A stretch of 64,000 bases of DNA from Candidatus Pantoea formicae (GTDB lineage: Bacteria; Pseudomonadota; Gammaproteobacteria; Enterobacterales; Enterobacteriaceae), in assembly GCF_011752625.1 (NCBI RefSeq), contig NZ_VWXD01000006.1, positions 124,001 through 188,000 on the forward strand, in the 5' to 3' direction. The notes under the pieces were generated by a model. The model ran no database searches. It was not told the origin of the DNA and worked only from the letters and a program-made list of their open reading frames with translations. The position numbers and the translations under genes were made by a program. The stretch's first letter is position 1. Each line of letters begins with the position of its first letter. Shown here in pieces: positions 24,024 through 33,326 of this stretch.

Positions 24024-24767
24024 TTACGCGGTAGCATCACTTTCAAACTGCATTAACAGCTCAGGAATCGCCTCCATTTCGATGTAATGCGTGGCGTGAG
24101 GGAAATCCTTTTCCTCGCCGATAAATACGGCGACTTCCGCATGGCTAAGCATGATGAAATCATTTTGATCATTACCAAACGCGGTATATTTCTCGCTGCC
24201 AATCAGCTCGCTCAGGGCACGGTATTTATTATTCCCCTGCGGCGTGATGTCGTAGAAACCATCGCTACGATGGGTATGCACACTGACATTCTCCGCTTCA
24301 ACCAGCGCCATCACGGATGCTTTGTGTGCATCGGAGAGCATCAGGATTTTCGTCACGCCCTCTTCCATCAACGCCTGTTCGCTGATCTCTTCACTGCTAA
24401 GCGAGCGGATGTATTCATGGAATGGGTGCTCCCGACTGGAGAGTGAAAAGCTCCATTCGCCATCCAGTACATAGGGGATGTCCAGTGCGATCAGATGTTG
24501 CACTACCTGCTTCACAAACGCGGGATTGAGCGTATGGCTGGTTTTAATTTCGCCCGCCTGATAGGCCATGCCGCCATTGCAGCCAATAAAGGTTGCAGTA
24601 TACAGTTCCTCAGAAAGCATCGGCAGCATGTCACGCACGGGTCTGGCAGAGGCGAAAATTAACTGATGATGTTGCTGTAGTCTGGCAAGGCTCTGGCAGA
24701 GTTCAGCTTCTACTTTCAAGCCACCTTTTGCGATGGTGCCATCAATATCAAATACGTAAATACCCAT
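24024..24767 (-). CDS. Cof-type HAD-IIB phosphatase
   Basis: 247 residues from the ATG at 24767, which has AAGGATGATTTG upstream. HAD motif I is VFDIDGTIAKGG (nucleophile and acid/base Asp, about 5-16), motif II FASARP (about 40-45), and motifs III/IV are the Lys of GNNKYRAL and FGNDQNDFIMLSHA (about 197-210). The large cap between them is the IIB type. Such enzymes dephosphorylate sugar phosphates, pyridoxal phosphate or nucleotide metabolites; the substrate here is unknown. It is transcribed toward mgtC and divergent from ddlA. Confidence 0.85.
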   Translation of the reverse strand: MGIYVFDIDGTIAKGGLKVEAELCQSLARLQQHHQLIFASARPVRDMLPMLSEELYTATFIGCNGGMAYQAGEIKTSHTLNPAFVKQVVQHLIALDIPYVLDGEWSFSLSSREHPFHEYIRSLSSEEISEQALMEEGVTKILMLSDAHKASVMALVEAENVSVHTHRSDGFYDITPQGNNKYRALSELIGSEKYTAFGNDQNDFIMLSHAEVAVFIGEEKDFPHATHYIEMEAIPELLMQFESDATA

Positions 24768-24909
24768 CAAATCATCCTTAATTTATTGGCCATCATTAGC
24801 CGCTGGCGAAAATATCACCTAATGATTGCCGTGTAAAACTCAGGCTGTCTGAGCTGATTCTGACCGTGCTATCTTACCCGTTCGCTTTACCGCAACCGGA
24901 TCAACAGCA

Positions 24910-26004
24910 ATGGCAAAACAACGTGTAGGAATCGTGTTTGGTGGCAAATCGGCCGAGCATGAAGTGTCATTACAATCAGCAAAAAACATCCTCGAAGCGA
25001 TCGATAAGAGCAAATACGAGGTGGTGCTGCTGGGGATTGATAAACAGGGCGAATGGCATCTGAACGAGGCGTCAGGCTTCCTGCTGAACGCCGATAATCC
25101 AGCACTGATTGCCCTGAATCGCTCAGGTGAAAACGTCGCGCTGGTGCCCGGCAGTGCTTCTCAGCAGCTGATTACCCGCCAGCAGGCGCAGCCGCTGTCT
25201 CAGGTCGATGTCATCTTCCCGATCGTGCACGGCACCTTGGGTGAAGATGGATCGCTGCAGGGGTTGCTGCGCATGGCAAACCTGCCGTTTGTCGGATCGG
25301 ATGTGCTGGGCTCTGCGGTGAGCATGGACAAAGACTTTACCAAGCGTTTACTGCGTGATGCGGGCTTAAACGTCGCGCCGTGGATCAGCGTGACGCAGGC
25401 ACAGCGCGCGCGTCTGGATGCGCAAGCCGTCGTCGATCAGTTCGGTCTGCCGCTGCTTATTAAGCCGGCGAATCAGGGATCGTCCGTGGGTGTCAGTAAA
25501 GTGGATCGCCTTGAAGATTTGGCTGCCGCACTGGATCTGGCCTTTACCTTCGATCGCAAAGTGCTGATCGAGCAAGGCATCAAAGGCCGTGAGATTGAGT
25601 GCGCGGTGCTGGGCAATGACGAACCCGCAGCCAGCCCGTGTGGCGAGGTGGTGGTGCACGATGCCTTCTACTCTTACGACACTAAATACATCAGCGCCGA
25701 CGGCGCACAAGTCGTGGTGCCGGCTGCTATTAGCGCTGCGGCCAGCGACGCAATTCGTGCCGTAGCGATTCGCGCCTTCCAGGCGCTGGAGTGCTTCGGG
25801 ATGGCACGTGTGGATGTGTTCCTGACGGAGAGTGGCGAGATCGTGGTGAACGAAGTGAATACCTTGCCAGGCTTCACCAATATCAGCATGTATCCGAAAC
25901 TGTGGCAGGCGGCGGGATTGAGCTACAGCGATTTGATTACGCGATTGATTGAGTTGGCACAGCAGCGCCATCAGCAGAGTAGTCAGCTAAAAAGCAGCGT
26001 TTAA
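24910..26004 (+). CDS. ddlA: D-alanine--D-alanine ligase A
   Basis: 364 residues, the same length as E. coli DdlA and very similar throughout (MAKQRVGIVFGGKSAEHEVS). It joins two D-alanines with ATP to make the dipeptide end of the peptidoglycan stem. ATP-grasp features are intact: the N-terminal GGKSAEHEVS, the GTLGEDGSLQG loop, KPANQGSSVGVSKV and the metal-binding ARVDVFL and NEVNTLPGFTNISMYP. It stands apart from the mra cell-wall cluster, as ddlA does in other Enterobacterales, and is followed by a palindromic repeat array. Confidence 0.96.
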   Translation: MAKQRVGIVFGGKSAEHEVSLQSAKNILEAIDKSKYEVVLLGIDKQGEWHLNEASGFLLNADNPALIALNRSGENVALVPGSASQQLITRQQAQPLSQVDVIFPIVHGTLGEDGSLQGLLRMANLPFVGSDVLGSAVSMDKDFTKRLLRDAGLNVAPWISVTQAQRARLDAQAVVDQFGLPLLIKPANQGSSVGVSKVDRLEDLAAALDLAFTFDRKVLIEQGIKGREIECAVLGNDEPAASPCGEVVVHDAFYSYDTKYISADGAQVVVPAAISAAASDAIRAVAIRAFQALECFGMARVDVFLTESGEIVVNEVNTLPGFTNISMYPKLWQAAGLSYSDLITRLIELAQQRHQQSSQLKSSV

Positions 26005-26028
26005 TCATCAAGGTCACATCGATTTCCA

Positions 26029-26334
26029 GGTACGCATAAATGCGTACCCTACGAAGGTAAAATACGTTCGTCATTAATGGCGAACGAAACAATCACAGTC
26101 ATCGTAGGGGCGCCATTCATGACGACCAAAACAATCAACACCAATCCATCGTAGGGGCGTCATTCATGGCGACCAAAACAATCAGCGCCAATCCATCGTA
26201 GGGGCGCCATTCATGGCGACCAAAACAATCAACACCAATCCATCGTAGGGGCGTCATTCATGGCAACCAAAAAAATCAGCACCAATCCATCGTAGGGTCG
26301 TCATTCATGGCGACCGAAACAGTCAGCCCCCAGC
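26029..26334. repeat. Array of REP-like palindromes with a 47-bp tandem period
   Basis: Between convergent ddlA and a diguanylate cyclase gene there are five units of 47 bp starting at 26100, 26147, 26194, 26241 and 26288. Each contains CATCGTAGGGGCG followed by an interrupted palindrome (CGCCAT-TC-ATGGCG or a one-base variant) and AAAACAATCA. Upstream are two related hairpins with different stems: GGTACGCAT-AA-ATGCGTACC (26029-26048) and CGTTCG...CGAACG (26064-26085). No spacer diversity exists, so it is not a CRISPR. Confidence 0.85.
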
Positions 26335-26359
26335 CCATTAATGGCGGCTGCCACGCACC

Positions 26360-27784
26360 TCAGGCCACGTCATTCACCACACTGCGTGGCTCCATCGCTG
26401 GTGAGGTTTGATTGCGGCCATTACGTTTAGAGAGGTAGAGATTTTTATCCGCCGCCGAGACCAAACGGTTGATCACCCCTGGCCATTCCCGCTCACTCTG
26501 CGCGCTGCCGCGTGCCAGACCTAAACTGACCGTCACGGTGACCGTGTTACCCTGAATCCAGAATTTCTCTTTGACCATCGCCTGTCGTATTCCTTCAGCC
26601 AACTGGTAAAGTTGCAGGTGGCTGTAGTCGAACACCACCACTACAAACTCTTCGCCACCGAAGCGACACACCATGCCACGATTACCCACCACGCGTTGCA
26701 TACGGCGCGCAATCTCCTCCAGCACACCATCACCGGCATCGTGACCAAAGTTATCGTTGATGGCTTTGAAATAGTCGACATCCAACATCAACACGCCCGC
26801 TTCGCGTTGTAAGGAGAACGGCTCCTGTTTCAGGCTTTCATACAGGCCGGAACGCGACAGCAGTTGGGTGAGGAAATCAAAATTCGCTCGCAGTGCCAGG
26901 CGATGATTGAGCTGGCGAATGGCATCCATACTCACCGCCACCAGCAGCGGGCTGAGGGCCACGGTCGCCACGCCAAGCCGCGCCGAAGTGAGATGGCTGA
27001 TGGGCAGCAGTGCGTCATCGCCCTGAATATTCATCACACCGTGGGAAACGAGAACGATCTCAGTGATGCCCGTAATCAGGATCACCAAGCTTGTAACAGG
27101 AATCGGTAACACGATGGCACACCAGATCAGTGCTGGCACCGGGAAGGTCAGACTGCCTGCCCCGCCAATCATCGCCCCCATGGTCAATGACAGCACCACC
27201 GCCGCCAGCGGCAACAGTTTGCCGGGGTGCAATAAGGTGCGCGGGGATACGCTGCGTAAGGGGCGCGCCAGCATCACCGGCAACAGCATTAATGAAGTCG
27301 AGAACTGTTCGCTAAACCAGTCGCTCCACGCCACAACGAATCGCGCATTAAAATCGATATCCTGTGCCCATGCGCCCCAGGTGGCACAGGCTGCGGCACC
27401 GAGAAAACAGGCAGGGAATATGCGCATGGCATTGAACACCTGGCTATTGGCAGAAGGCGGCTGCAGGTGCTTAATCAGCATGCTGACTGACACGAGAATA
27501 AACAGGATATTGGCGAAGTTCACGGTCACCGCCGGCAGCGCCCAGCCGGAGAATACCGTGTCGTTAAAAATCATTGCAGCAAAGCACACCAGATAACTGG
27601 AGGTGGTATGCAGGAAAGGGTTGCGCACCATCAAACCGGCTATCAGCGCGTTAACGGGCCAGAATAGAGAGAACTCCTCCGGGATGCGCAAATGACTGCC
27701 AATAAAGCAGAAAAAAAGCGTAATGAGGAACAGCGAGAGTGCATTCTTTTTTAAATTATTTTCAGCAAACAGCTTAACGCGCAT
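26360..27784 (-). CDS. Membrane diguanylate cyclase, MASE1-like sensor
   Basis: 474 residues. The first about 300 residues are eight or so transmembrane helices resembling a MASE1-type sensor (SHLRIPEEFSLFWPVNALIA near the start). The C-terminal GGDEF domain (about 310-465) has the substrate segment DVDYFKAINDNFGHDAGD and an active-site loop FGGEEF, so synthesis of cyclic di-GMP from two GTP is expected. The inhibitory I-site RxxD before the loop is absent (NRGMVCRF), so product inhibition through that site is unlikely. It is monocistronic and convergent with ddlA. The signal sensed is unknown. Confidence 0.88.
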   Translation of the reverse strand: MRVKLFAENNLKKNALSLFLITLFFCFIGSHLRIPEEFSLFWPVNALIAGLMVRNPFLHTTSSYLVCFAAMIFNDTVFSGWALPAVTVNFANILFILVSVSMLIKHLQPPSANSQVFNAMRIFPACFLGAAACATWGAWAQDIDFNARFVVAWSDWFSEQFSTSLMLLPVMLARPLRSVSPRTLLHPGKLLPLAAVVLSLTMGAMIGGAGSLTFPVPALIWCAIVLPIPVTSLVILITGITEIVLVSHGVMNIQGDDALLPISHLTSARLGVATVALSPLLVAVSMDAIRQLNHRLALRANFDFLTQLLSRSGLYESLKQEPFSLQREAGVLMLDVDYFKAINDNFGHDAGDGVLEEIARRMQRVVGNRGMVCRFGGEEFVVVVFDYSHLQLYQLAEGIRQAMVKEKFWIQGNTVTVTVSLGLARGSAQSEREWPGVINRLVSAADKNLYLSKRNGRNQTSPAMEPRSVVNDVA

Positions 27785-28043
27785 ACGTCTGAACCCTGTA
27801 ACCTGGAAATCGCTGCTTTCTGCCCATCGGCATCAGCAAGTATTAAACCTGAAATAACCGAGCAATGATTCGGCAATTAAGCGAGTGTTCATCACCCTAC
27901 TCGGCGGCTGAACGGCGCTCAATCGCTGCGGATGTAGCGACAACATAACCCGGGCGGCGCTGCTACGGTCCGACGCGCAATACATTGCGCCACGATATGA
28001 CATGCGAGAGTGAACAAGAATTGCTGCAATTATGCCCTGCAAA
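27785..28043. other. Intergenic region upstream of the diguanylate cyclase gene
   Basis: It contains the promoter region of the cyclase gene and no visible gene. One hundred bases around 27900-27990 are GC-rich and carry short mirror-like segments, but no perfect hairpin longer than 6 bp was found. Confidence 0.4.
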
Positions 28044-28078
28044 TAAAAAAATCGGATATCCGAGATATCCGATTTTTA
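28044..28078. terminator. Bidirectional terminator downstream of the SulP gene
   Basis: A perfect 10-bp stem ATCGGATATC-CGA-GATATCCGAT flanked by A7 on the left and TTTT on the right; it serves the SulP gene on the minus strand. Confidence 0.85.
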
Positions 28079-28112
28079 CCTTAAAAACCAGCTTTTAAGC
28101 CAAATGATATTG

Positions 28113-29576
28113 CTATTTCATCGCAACTGGCCACTGACTCAGACGAATACCACGCTCGCCGGCGTTTTCGCCAAAATCTCGCAGCACCGCTTTGATATCA
28201 GGGTCCATGTACTCCGCGTTGTCATTATCAACAATCACCGTGCTGTTTTCAGGGATCTCGGCCAGTAATCCCTGCAATTTAGGGTTATGCATAAAGGTGA
28301 GGTTTTGCTGAAAGCGCAGCACATAGTGATCGTCATAACGGGTCAGCTGCAACGCATTGCGATGGCTCTTGTAAATGCTGCAAAGGATTTGTGTCGCGAT
28401 ACCGATGCCAATTCCTGCCAGCATGCCAAACACCAGGATGCCGCCAATCGTGGCGAGGAACGGAATGTACTGCTGGGTGCCCGTACGGAATTGCTCGATG
28501 AACAAGCGCGGCGTCGCGAGTTTATAGCCGGTATACAACAGAACGGCGGCAAGGCTCGCAAGCGGAATCGCATTCAACAGATCGCTAAACCACAGGCCAC
28601 AAATCAGCAGCAGTACACCGTGAATCAGGATTGATAGTTTGGTCTGAGCACCAGCACTGACGTTAACCGAGCTGCGCACGATCACTGCGGTGATTGGCAT
28701 CGCACCCAAGAAACCTGCCGTCAGGTTGCCCACGCCCTGCGCAAACATCTCTTTATTCGGCGAGGGGGCGGGATGCTGCGGTCGCAACTTTTTCAGTGCT
28801 TCCTGGCTTAGCAGCGTTTCGAGGCTGGCGACCAGCGCCAGCGTCACGGCCACCATCCAGACAGAAGGATTTTTCCACGCCAGCCAATCGGGGGTTTCCA
28901 GCTCCGCTGCTAGCGCGGGCAGGCTATCAAAGGCGGGCAAAGCGATACGTGGTAAGTCAGGAAACAGGCGATCGCCAAACAGGGTTGCCATGCAACCAAA
29001 CAGCACGGCGACCAAGGGGCCGGGGATCCAGCTCAGCACCTTCACGGATTTCACCATCGGTGTGGTCCAGAGCCACAAAATCGCTAAACCGATTCCCGCG
29101 ACGATCATTGCACTGAGTGAAAATTGGAAATCCCCTTTCACCAACGACACCAACTCAGCGTCACCCGTCGCACCCAGAGCCACCGGAATCTGCTGCATTA
29201 TCAGCAGAATGCCGATAGCCGCCAGCATGCCTTTGATCACGCTGCCCGGCACCAGTGAAATAAAGCGACCCGCTCGCAGCAAGCCAAACAGGCACTGCAA
29301 CACACCCGCCAGAATCAGCGCGGTTAGAAACGCAGAGAAACTGCCGAGCGTTTGGATCGAAGCCACCACGATTGTCACCAACCCGGCGGCTGGGCCGCTA
29401 ACGGCAAAGCGCGATGGGCTCAGTGAGGTGACTAACAAGCCACCGATCACTCCAGTAAGTAAACCGGCAAAAGGTGGCAGACCGCTGGCTTGCGCAATGC
29501 CAAGGCAAAGCGGTAGTGCCACCAAGAAAACCACCAGACCGGCGGGAATATCCTGACGAAGTGTATTTAGATTCAT
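28113..29576 (-). CDS. SulP family inorganic anion transporter
   Basis: 487 residues with 10-14 membrane helices. The SulP start is clear (RQDIPAGLVVFLVALPLCLG, then LTGVIGGLLVTSLSPSRFAVSGPAAG, the anion-site region). VRSSVNVSAGAQTK and a short C-terminal STAS-like domain (about 410-487, with STVIVDNDNAEYMDPDIKAVL) follow. Members carry sulfate, bicarbonate or other anions by proton or sodium coupling; the short loops and single gene do not show which. In relatives such genes are often beside carbonic anhydrase, but none is next to this copy. Confidence 0.85.
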   Translation of the reverse strand: MNLNTLRQDIPAGLVVFLVALPLCLGIAQASGLPPFAGLLTGVIGGLLVTSLSPSRFAVSGPAAGLVTIVVASIQTLGSFSAFLTALILAGVLQCLFGLLRAGRFISLVPGSVIKGMLAAIGILLIMQQIPVALGATGDAELVSLVKGDFQFSLSAMIVAGIGLAILWLWTTPMVKSVKVLSWIPGPLVAVLFGCMATLFGDRLFPDLPRIALPAFDSLPALAAELETPDWLAWKNPSVWMVAVTLALVASLETLLSQEALKKLRPQHPAPSPNKEMFAQGVGNLTAGFLGAMPITAVIVRSSVNVSAGAQTKLSILIHGVLLLICGLWFSDLLNAIPLASLAAVLLYTGYKLATPRLFIEQFRTGTQQYIPFLATIGGILVFGMLAGIGIGIATQILCSIYKSHRNALQLTRYDDHYVLRFQQNLTFMHNPKLQGLLAEIPENSTVIVDNDNAEYMDPDIKAVLRDFGENAGERGIRLSQWPVAMK

Positions 29577-30267
29577 GGCACGGCGCCCTCTTCGTATAGC
29601 GGGATAAGCGCTTTAAGATGGCCGGACTGTTGATGTGCCCTACTGAGATTTTTCGCTAATAAGGGTTTAAGTATCGTCACAATTATCTTCTCTCTACGTC
29701 CAGAAATATCGTTTTTAGGCAAAGCCACAGGTATAAGGATGCGACTACAACAATCGATTGTGGGTTAAAGCAGAGCTTCTTCACAGAAATTGTTTATAGC
29801 TGCTTATGCTTGCTGTTGCACAAGGAATATTAATGGCCGCAGATTCACAACGCGCCTTGTAAAATCATCGTCAGGAAATGTCATTCTAAAGTAATGAAAT
29901 GCAAGTCAAAACATCGACACTTAAAATAATTAATTTCAATTAAATTAATAAGTTGAAATAAATTTCAAATTATTCACCTCAAATGAAACAACAAAACTAT
30001 ACATGCATACTGATTATGCCTTTGCACCACAAAGGGGAAATAAACCTTTTGAGATGAGAAAAGTCTTAATTAAAAAATTTATGATTAGCATGATTAACCG
30101 GGTATCCGGCAAATTAACAATATTTACCGCTATTTTCTTGTGATAAATAAAGCAAGAGATCAGGAAAATAATGAGGAGAATAATAATGACGAGGAAAAGT
30201 AAATATTAATGGCCCTGAAATGCACCCCAGAGCGCCTGCAAATACAGGCGCTATTGGGTTTGAACCG
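29577..30267. other. Long AT-rich intergenic region
   Basis: 691 nt without a convincing gene. It includes the SulP promoter region, a very AT-rich stretch (29930-30170) and, near the right end, a perfect 8-bp hairpin AGCGCCTG / CAGGCGCT (30231-30252) downstream of the phosphatase stop. A tiny frame at 30186 (MTRKSKY) has a GAGGAG site, but is too short to support. Confidence 0.5.
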
Positions 30268-31080
30268 CTATTGGCCGTTCCAGGCTTTCAAACGTGCTTC
30301 ACGGACCTGAAGCTGCTGTTCTGGCGTCAGTTTGTTGTAGTTTTCCGCCATGCCACTTTCCCAGTCACCGTACAGTGGGTTAGGCAGAACGATAAACTGC
30401 GTCCCGAAACGCTGATGATTGAGGCTAACAAATTGCTGACGCTGCGCATTGCCCTGATGCCAGGTCGCACCGCCAAAGTCGTTCAGGTTATCGCCCACAT
30501 ACAACACCACGTTGTATCCGGCATTTTTGACCGCATCGAAGCGCTCCTGTTTATTGGAGTTTCCGGTGCTGAGGCGCACGGTTTTATCGCTCACGCCGCT
30601 GAAGCCCAGTTTATTGAGGTTATCCACCGTGGCGGCGTAATCCTTCTGATCGCGGTTTGAAACATAGAACATGGTGCCGCCATGGCTGTTCACATAGTTG
30701 GCAAACTCCACCGCGCCCGGCACCGCAGTAGCCTGACGTGCCTGGGTCCACGCGGACCAGGTTTTGCCGGAGAACGGCTGGCCATGCTTCGCTTGCCACG
30801 CGCTATAGGCGCTGTTGTCGATCATGGTTTCATCAAGATCGACGATTACCGCCTTCGGCTTACCCACCAGCGACGGCGCGGCATCAAAGGCCATGCGCGC
30901 GCTATTAAACGCTTGCCAGCTTAATGCCTGATACTCACCGGACTGCTGGAACCAGTTCACTGCCAATACCGATTGCTGGGCGAGCTGCTGCTGTGCCTGC
31001 TGTTTAGCCGGTTGCGCACATCCTGTCAGCAGCAACGCGAGAATGCCGGACGCCGCCAGCAACGTGGTGTTTTTCATCAT
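30268..31080 (-). CDS. 5'-nucleotidase / class C acid phosphatase lipoprotein, e(P4) family
   Basis: 270 residues. A lipoprotein signal (MKNTTLLAASGILALLLTGC, lipobox LTGC near residue 21) anchors it in the outer membrane. The class C HAD phosphatase motifs are VIVDLDETMIDNSAY (about 79-93, double Asp), YVSNRD (about 137-142) and YVGDNLNDF (about 195-203). Haemophilus e(P4) releases nucleosides from NMN and other phosphate esters. Two adjacent ATGs follow TTAAGGAATAA; either may start. It is a single gene, divergent from the laccase-domain gene. Confidence 0.88.
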   Translation of the reverse strand: MMKNTTLLAASGILALLLTGCAQPAKQQAQQQLAQQSVLAVNWFQQSGEYQALSWQAFNSARMAFDAAPSLVGKPKAVIVDLDETMIDNSAYSAWQAKHGQPFSGKTWSAWTQARQATAVPGAVEFANYVNSHGGTMFYVSNRDQKDYAATVDNLNKLGFSGVSDKTVRLSTGNSNKQERFDAVKNAGYNVVLYVGDNLNDFGGATWHQGNAQRQQFVSLNHQRFGTQFIVLPNPLYGDWESGMAENYNKLTPEQQLQVREARLKAWNGQ

Positions 31081-31186
31081 TTATTCCTTAAGTGATTATG
31101 GTCAGTTTGTGTAAAGCTTTAAAAATGTAGCAGTTAACGTAAGCTGTGGGCAGAAGAATGCAGCCGCCCAGTCAAAGGAGACACTT

Positions 31187-31897
31187 ATGTCGCATTCCGG
31201 ACCGCGCTCAACCTTGCTTGATGCCCTGCCGTGGCTCGATTATGCCTTCCAACCGGCCGGCCAACCGGTTCCTGCAGAGGCGGCTTACGGTCAGCAGCGC
31301 CACAGCGCCACCGTCGTGCTCGCCTCACAAAACCAGCCGCCGAAAAGCTGTGAGTCTGATGGCGTGATAGGCGAGCATCAGTTGCCCGTGGCGGTGTATA
31401 CCGCTGACTGCCTGCCAGTGCTGTTTGCCGACACCCAACAGCATCAGGTAGCGGCCGTACATGCCGGGCTGAAAGGCACGTTGAGCGGTGTACTGCACAG
31501 CGCGATTGATGGCCTACTGGAACGCGGCGCGCGCACTGAGACGCTGCATGTCGCCATCGGTCCGGCTATCGGTCCATGCTGCTATGAACTGGGCAAAGAT
31601 CTGGTAGCGCAGATGCAGCAGCGCACGGATTTGCCCGAGCTCAAGTGGTCGGGCGATCAACCGCAGAATCACGCCGCGATTCGCCCACAAGCACGCGCAC
31701 ATCATCAAGGTGTATGGTTTGATTTGCCGCATCTGGCGCGGGGATTGCTGTTACAGCGTGGTATACCCGCACAGCAAATTGAGGTGCTGAATGTGTGTAC
31801 CTATTGCATGGCGGAGACGGGATCAAGCTATCGCTACAACACCCATTTTGACAGCGGCTACCAATCACGATTCTCCTGGATCCGTAGCCGAGATTAA
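31187..31897 (+). CDS. Laccase-domain (PgeF/YfiH-like) protein, divergent paralogue
   Basis: 236 residues with CAAAGGAGACACTT before the ATG. The family fold is shown by PVAVYTADCLPVLFAD, AVHAGLKGTLSGVL, AIGPAIGPCCYELG and the C-terminal CTYCMAETGSSYRYN. PgeF proteins edit peptidoglycan precursors by releasing L-serine from UDP-MurNAc and are also reported as purine nucleosidases. Here the usual AVHAGWRG is AVHAGLKG and the C-terminal FFSYRRD-like motif is altered to SYRYN, while the metal ligands (the C of TADC, H of VHAG) remain. It is not in the usual yfiH/rluD context, so it is likely a paralogue with changed specificity. Confidence 0.72.
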   Translation: MSHSGPRSTLLDALPWLDYAFQPAGQPVPAEAAYGQQRHSATVVLASQNQPPKSCESDGVIGEHQLPVAVYTADCLPVLFADTQQHQVAAVHAGLKGTLSGVLHSAIDGLLERGARTETLHVAIGPAIGPCCYELGKDLVAQMQQRTDLPELKWSGDQPQNHAAIRPQARAHHQGVWFDLPHLARGLLLQRGIPAQQIEVLNVCTYCMAETGSSYRYNTHFDSGYQSRFSWIRSRD

Positions 31898-31898
31898 C

Positions 31899-31920
31899 GG
31901 CTTCACTTCCCTGTGAAGCC
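31899..31920. terminator. Hairpin between convergent PgeF-like and idnT genes
   Basis: GGCTTCAC-TTCCCT-GTGAAGCC, an 8-bp perfect stem in a 30-nt convergent gap. No long U run. Confidence 0.55.
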
Positions 31921-31927
31921 CATTACA

Positions 31928-33247
31928 TCAGTGGATAATGGCATTCAACGCCAGTACACCCGCCAGGCCGAGGATGGAGATCAACGTCTCCATCACCGTC
32001 CAGGTTTTCAGGGTTTCCACCACGCTCAGATTGAAATAGCCCTTAAACAGCCAGAAGCCCGGATCGTTAACGTGTGAGGCGATCACACTCCCCGAGCCGA
32101 CGGCCAGCACCATCAGCGCTGGATCGGCATGCGTGGCTGCGATAATGGGTGTCACGATCCCTGCAGTGGTAATCGCTGCCACGGTGGCCGATCCCAGTGC
32201 CACACGCAGCATGGCGGCGACTGTCCAGCACATCAGCAGCGGTGAAAGCGACGAGCCCTTCATCATATCCGCGATATAGTTGCCGACACCACTGTCCACC
32301 AGTACTTGCTTGAAGGCACCACCACCGGCAATGATGAAGATGATCATGGCGATGGCGGCAATCGATTCACCACACATATCCATCACTTCTTCCATCTTGC
32401 GTCCGTTACGCAGTCCCAGCGTCAACACCGCGATCACCACAGCGATAAACAGCGCGACCGCCGGGTTACCGATAAATTCAAAGAACTGGCGCAGCGGGTT
32501 CTCTTTCGGCGTGGTCAGCTCAAACACCGCCGCAATCGCCATCAGCACCACCGGGATCACCGCAGCAAAAATACTAATGCCGAAGCCTGGCATCTCCTCT
32601 TCGCTGAAGATTTTTGGGTTGTACAAACCTTCTGGCGGTGACTTCTCAAAGCTCTTGAGGAATTTGGAGAAGATCGGCCCGGCCACAATCACCGTTGGAA
32701 TGGTGATGATCATGCCGTACAGCAAGGTGGTGCCAAGGTTTGCGCCAAAGATAGTGGCGATCGCCGTTGGACCGGGATGCGGCGGCAGGAAGCAATGCGT
32801 CACCGAGAGGGCGGCAACCATCGGCACGCCAACATACAACAGCGGCAGGCCAGCAGCGGCAACGATAGTGAACACCAGCGGCAGCAGCAGCACGAAGCCT
32901 ACTTCATAGAACATCGCCAGGCCGACGATCAAACCGGTGACCACCAGCGCCCATTGCAGCCGTTCTTTACCGAAGGCGGCAATCAGCGTGGTCGCCACGC
33001 GTTGTGCCGCGCCCGTGTCCGAGACTAAGCGCCCGAGCATGGCGCCGAAGCCGAGGATCATCGCTAATCCGCCAAGCGTCGAGCCGATACCTTTCTGGAT
33101 CGAGGCCATCACATTGAGCGGTGTCATCCCTTCGGCAATACCCACCACCGCCGAAACAAACACCAACGCAATGAAGCCGTTGACCTTAAATACAATCATC
33201 AACACCAGCAGCAGTATCACACCCAGCACAATAATGGTTATTGGCAT
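31928..33247 (-). CDS. idnT: L-idonate/gluconate:H+ symporter (GntP family)
   Basis: 439 residues, the same length as E. coli IdnT and very similar (LLLVLMIVFKVNGFIALVFV near the start; VGVPMVAALSVTHCFLPPHP and GSGSVIASHVNDPGFWLFKG later). About 12 membrane helices. It imports L-idonate, 5-ketogluconate and gluconate with protons. It is third in the idnD-idnO-idnT transcript, 79 nt downstream of idnO. The regulator idnR and kinase idnK are not in the window. Confidence 0.92.
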   Translation of the reverse strand: MPITIIVLGVILLLVLMIVFKVNGFIALVFVSAVVGIAEGMTPLNVMASIQKGIGSTLGGLAMILGFGAMLGRLVSDTGAAQRVATTLIAAFGKERLQWALVVTGLIVGLAMFYEVGFVLLLPLVFTIVAAAGLPLLYVGVPMVAALSVTHCFLPPHPGPTAIATIFGANLGTTLLYGMIITIPTVIVAGPIFSKFLKSFEKSPPEGLYNPKIFSEEEMPGFGISIFAAVIPVVLMAIAAVFELTTPKENPLRQFFEFIGNPAVALFIAVVIAVLTLGLRNGRKMEEVMDMCGESIAAIAMIIFIIAGGGAFKQVLVDSGVGNYIADMMKGSSLSPLLMCWTVAAMLRVALGSATVAAITTAGIVTPIIAATHADPALMVLAVGSGSVIASHVNDPGFWLFKGYFNLSVVETLKTWTVMETLISILGLAGVLALNAIIH

Positions 33248-33326
33248 TTTTTATTATCCTTAGAAATACAGAGGGGTGATTAAGTTTTAGGCGCGGCCCG
33301 GCAATAATGCCAGCCGCGCCATGGCA

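Noticed and set aside
26100..26334. Short evenly spaced repeats that could be read as a CRISPR array
   Set aside because: The whole 47-bp unit is repeated with no variable spacers and no cas genes are near; it is a tandem palindromic repeat.
28690..29556. A 288-codon plus-strand frame opposite the SulP gene
   Set aside because: Low-complexity Ser/Pro/Ala sequence typical of antisense to membrane-protein codons; the SulP frame has clear motifs.
30220..30660. A 146-codon plus-strand frame
   Set aside because: It lies antisense to the well-supported e(P4)-type phosphatase and has no ribosome site or family features.
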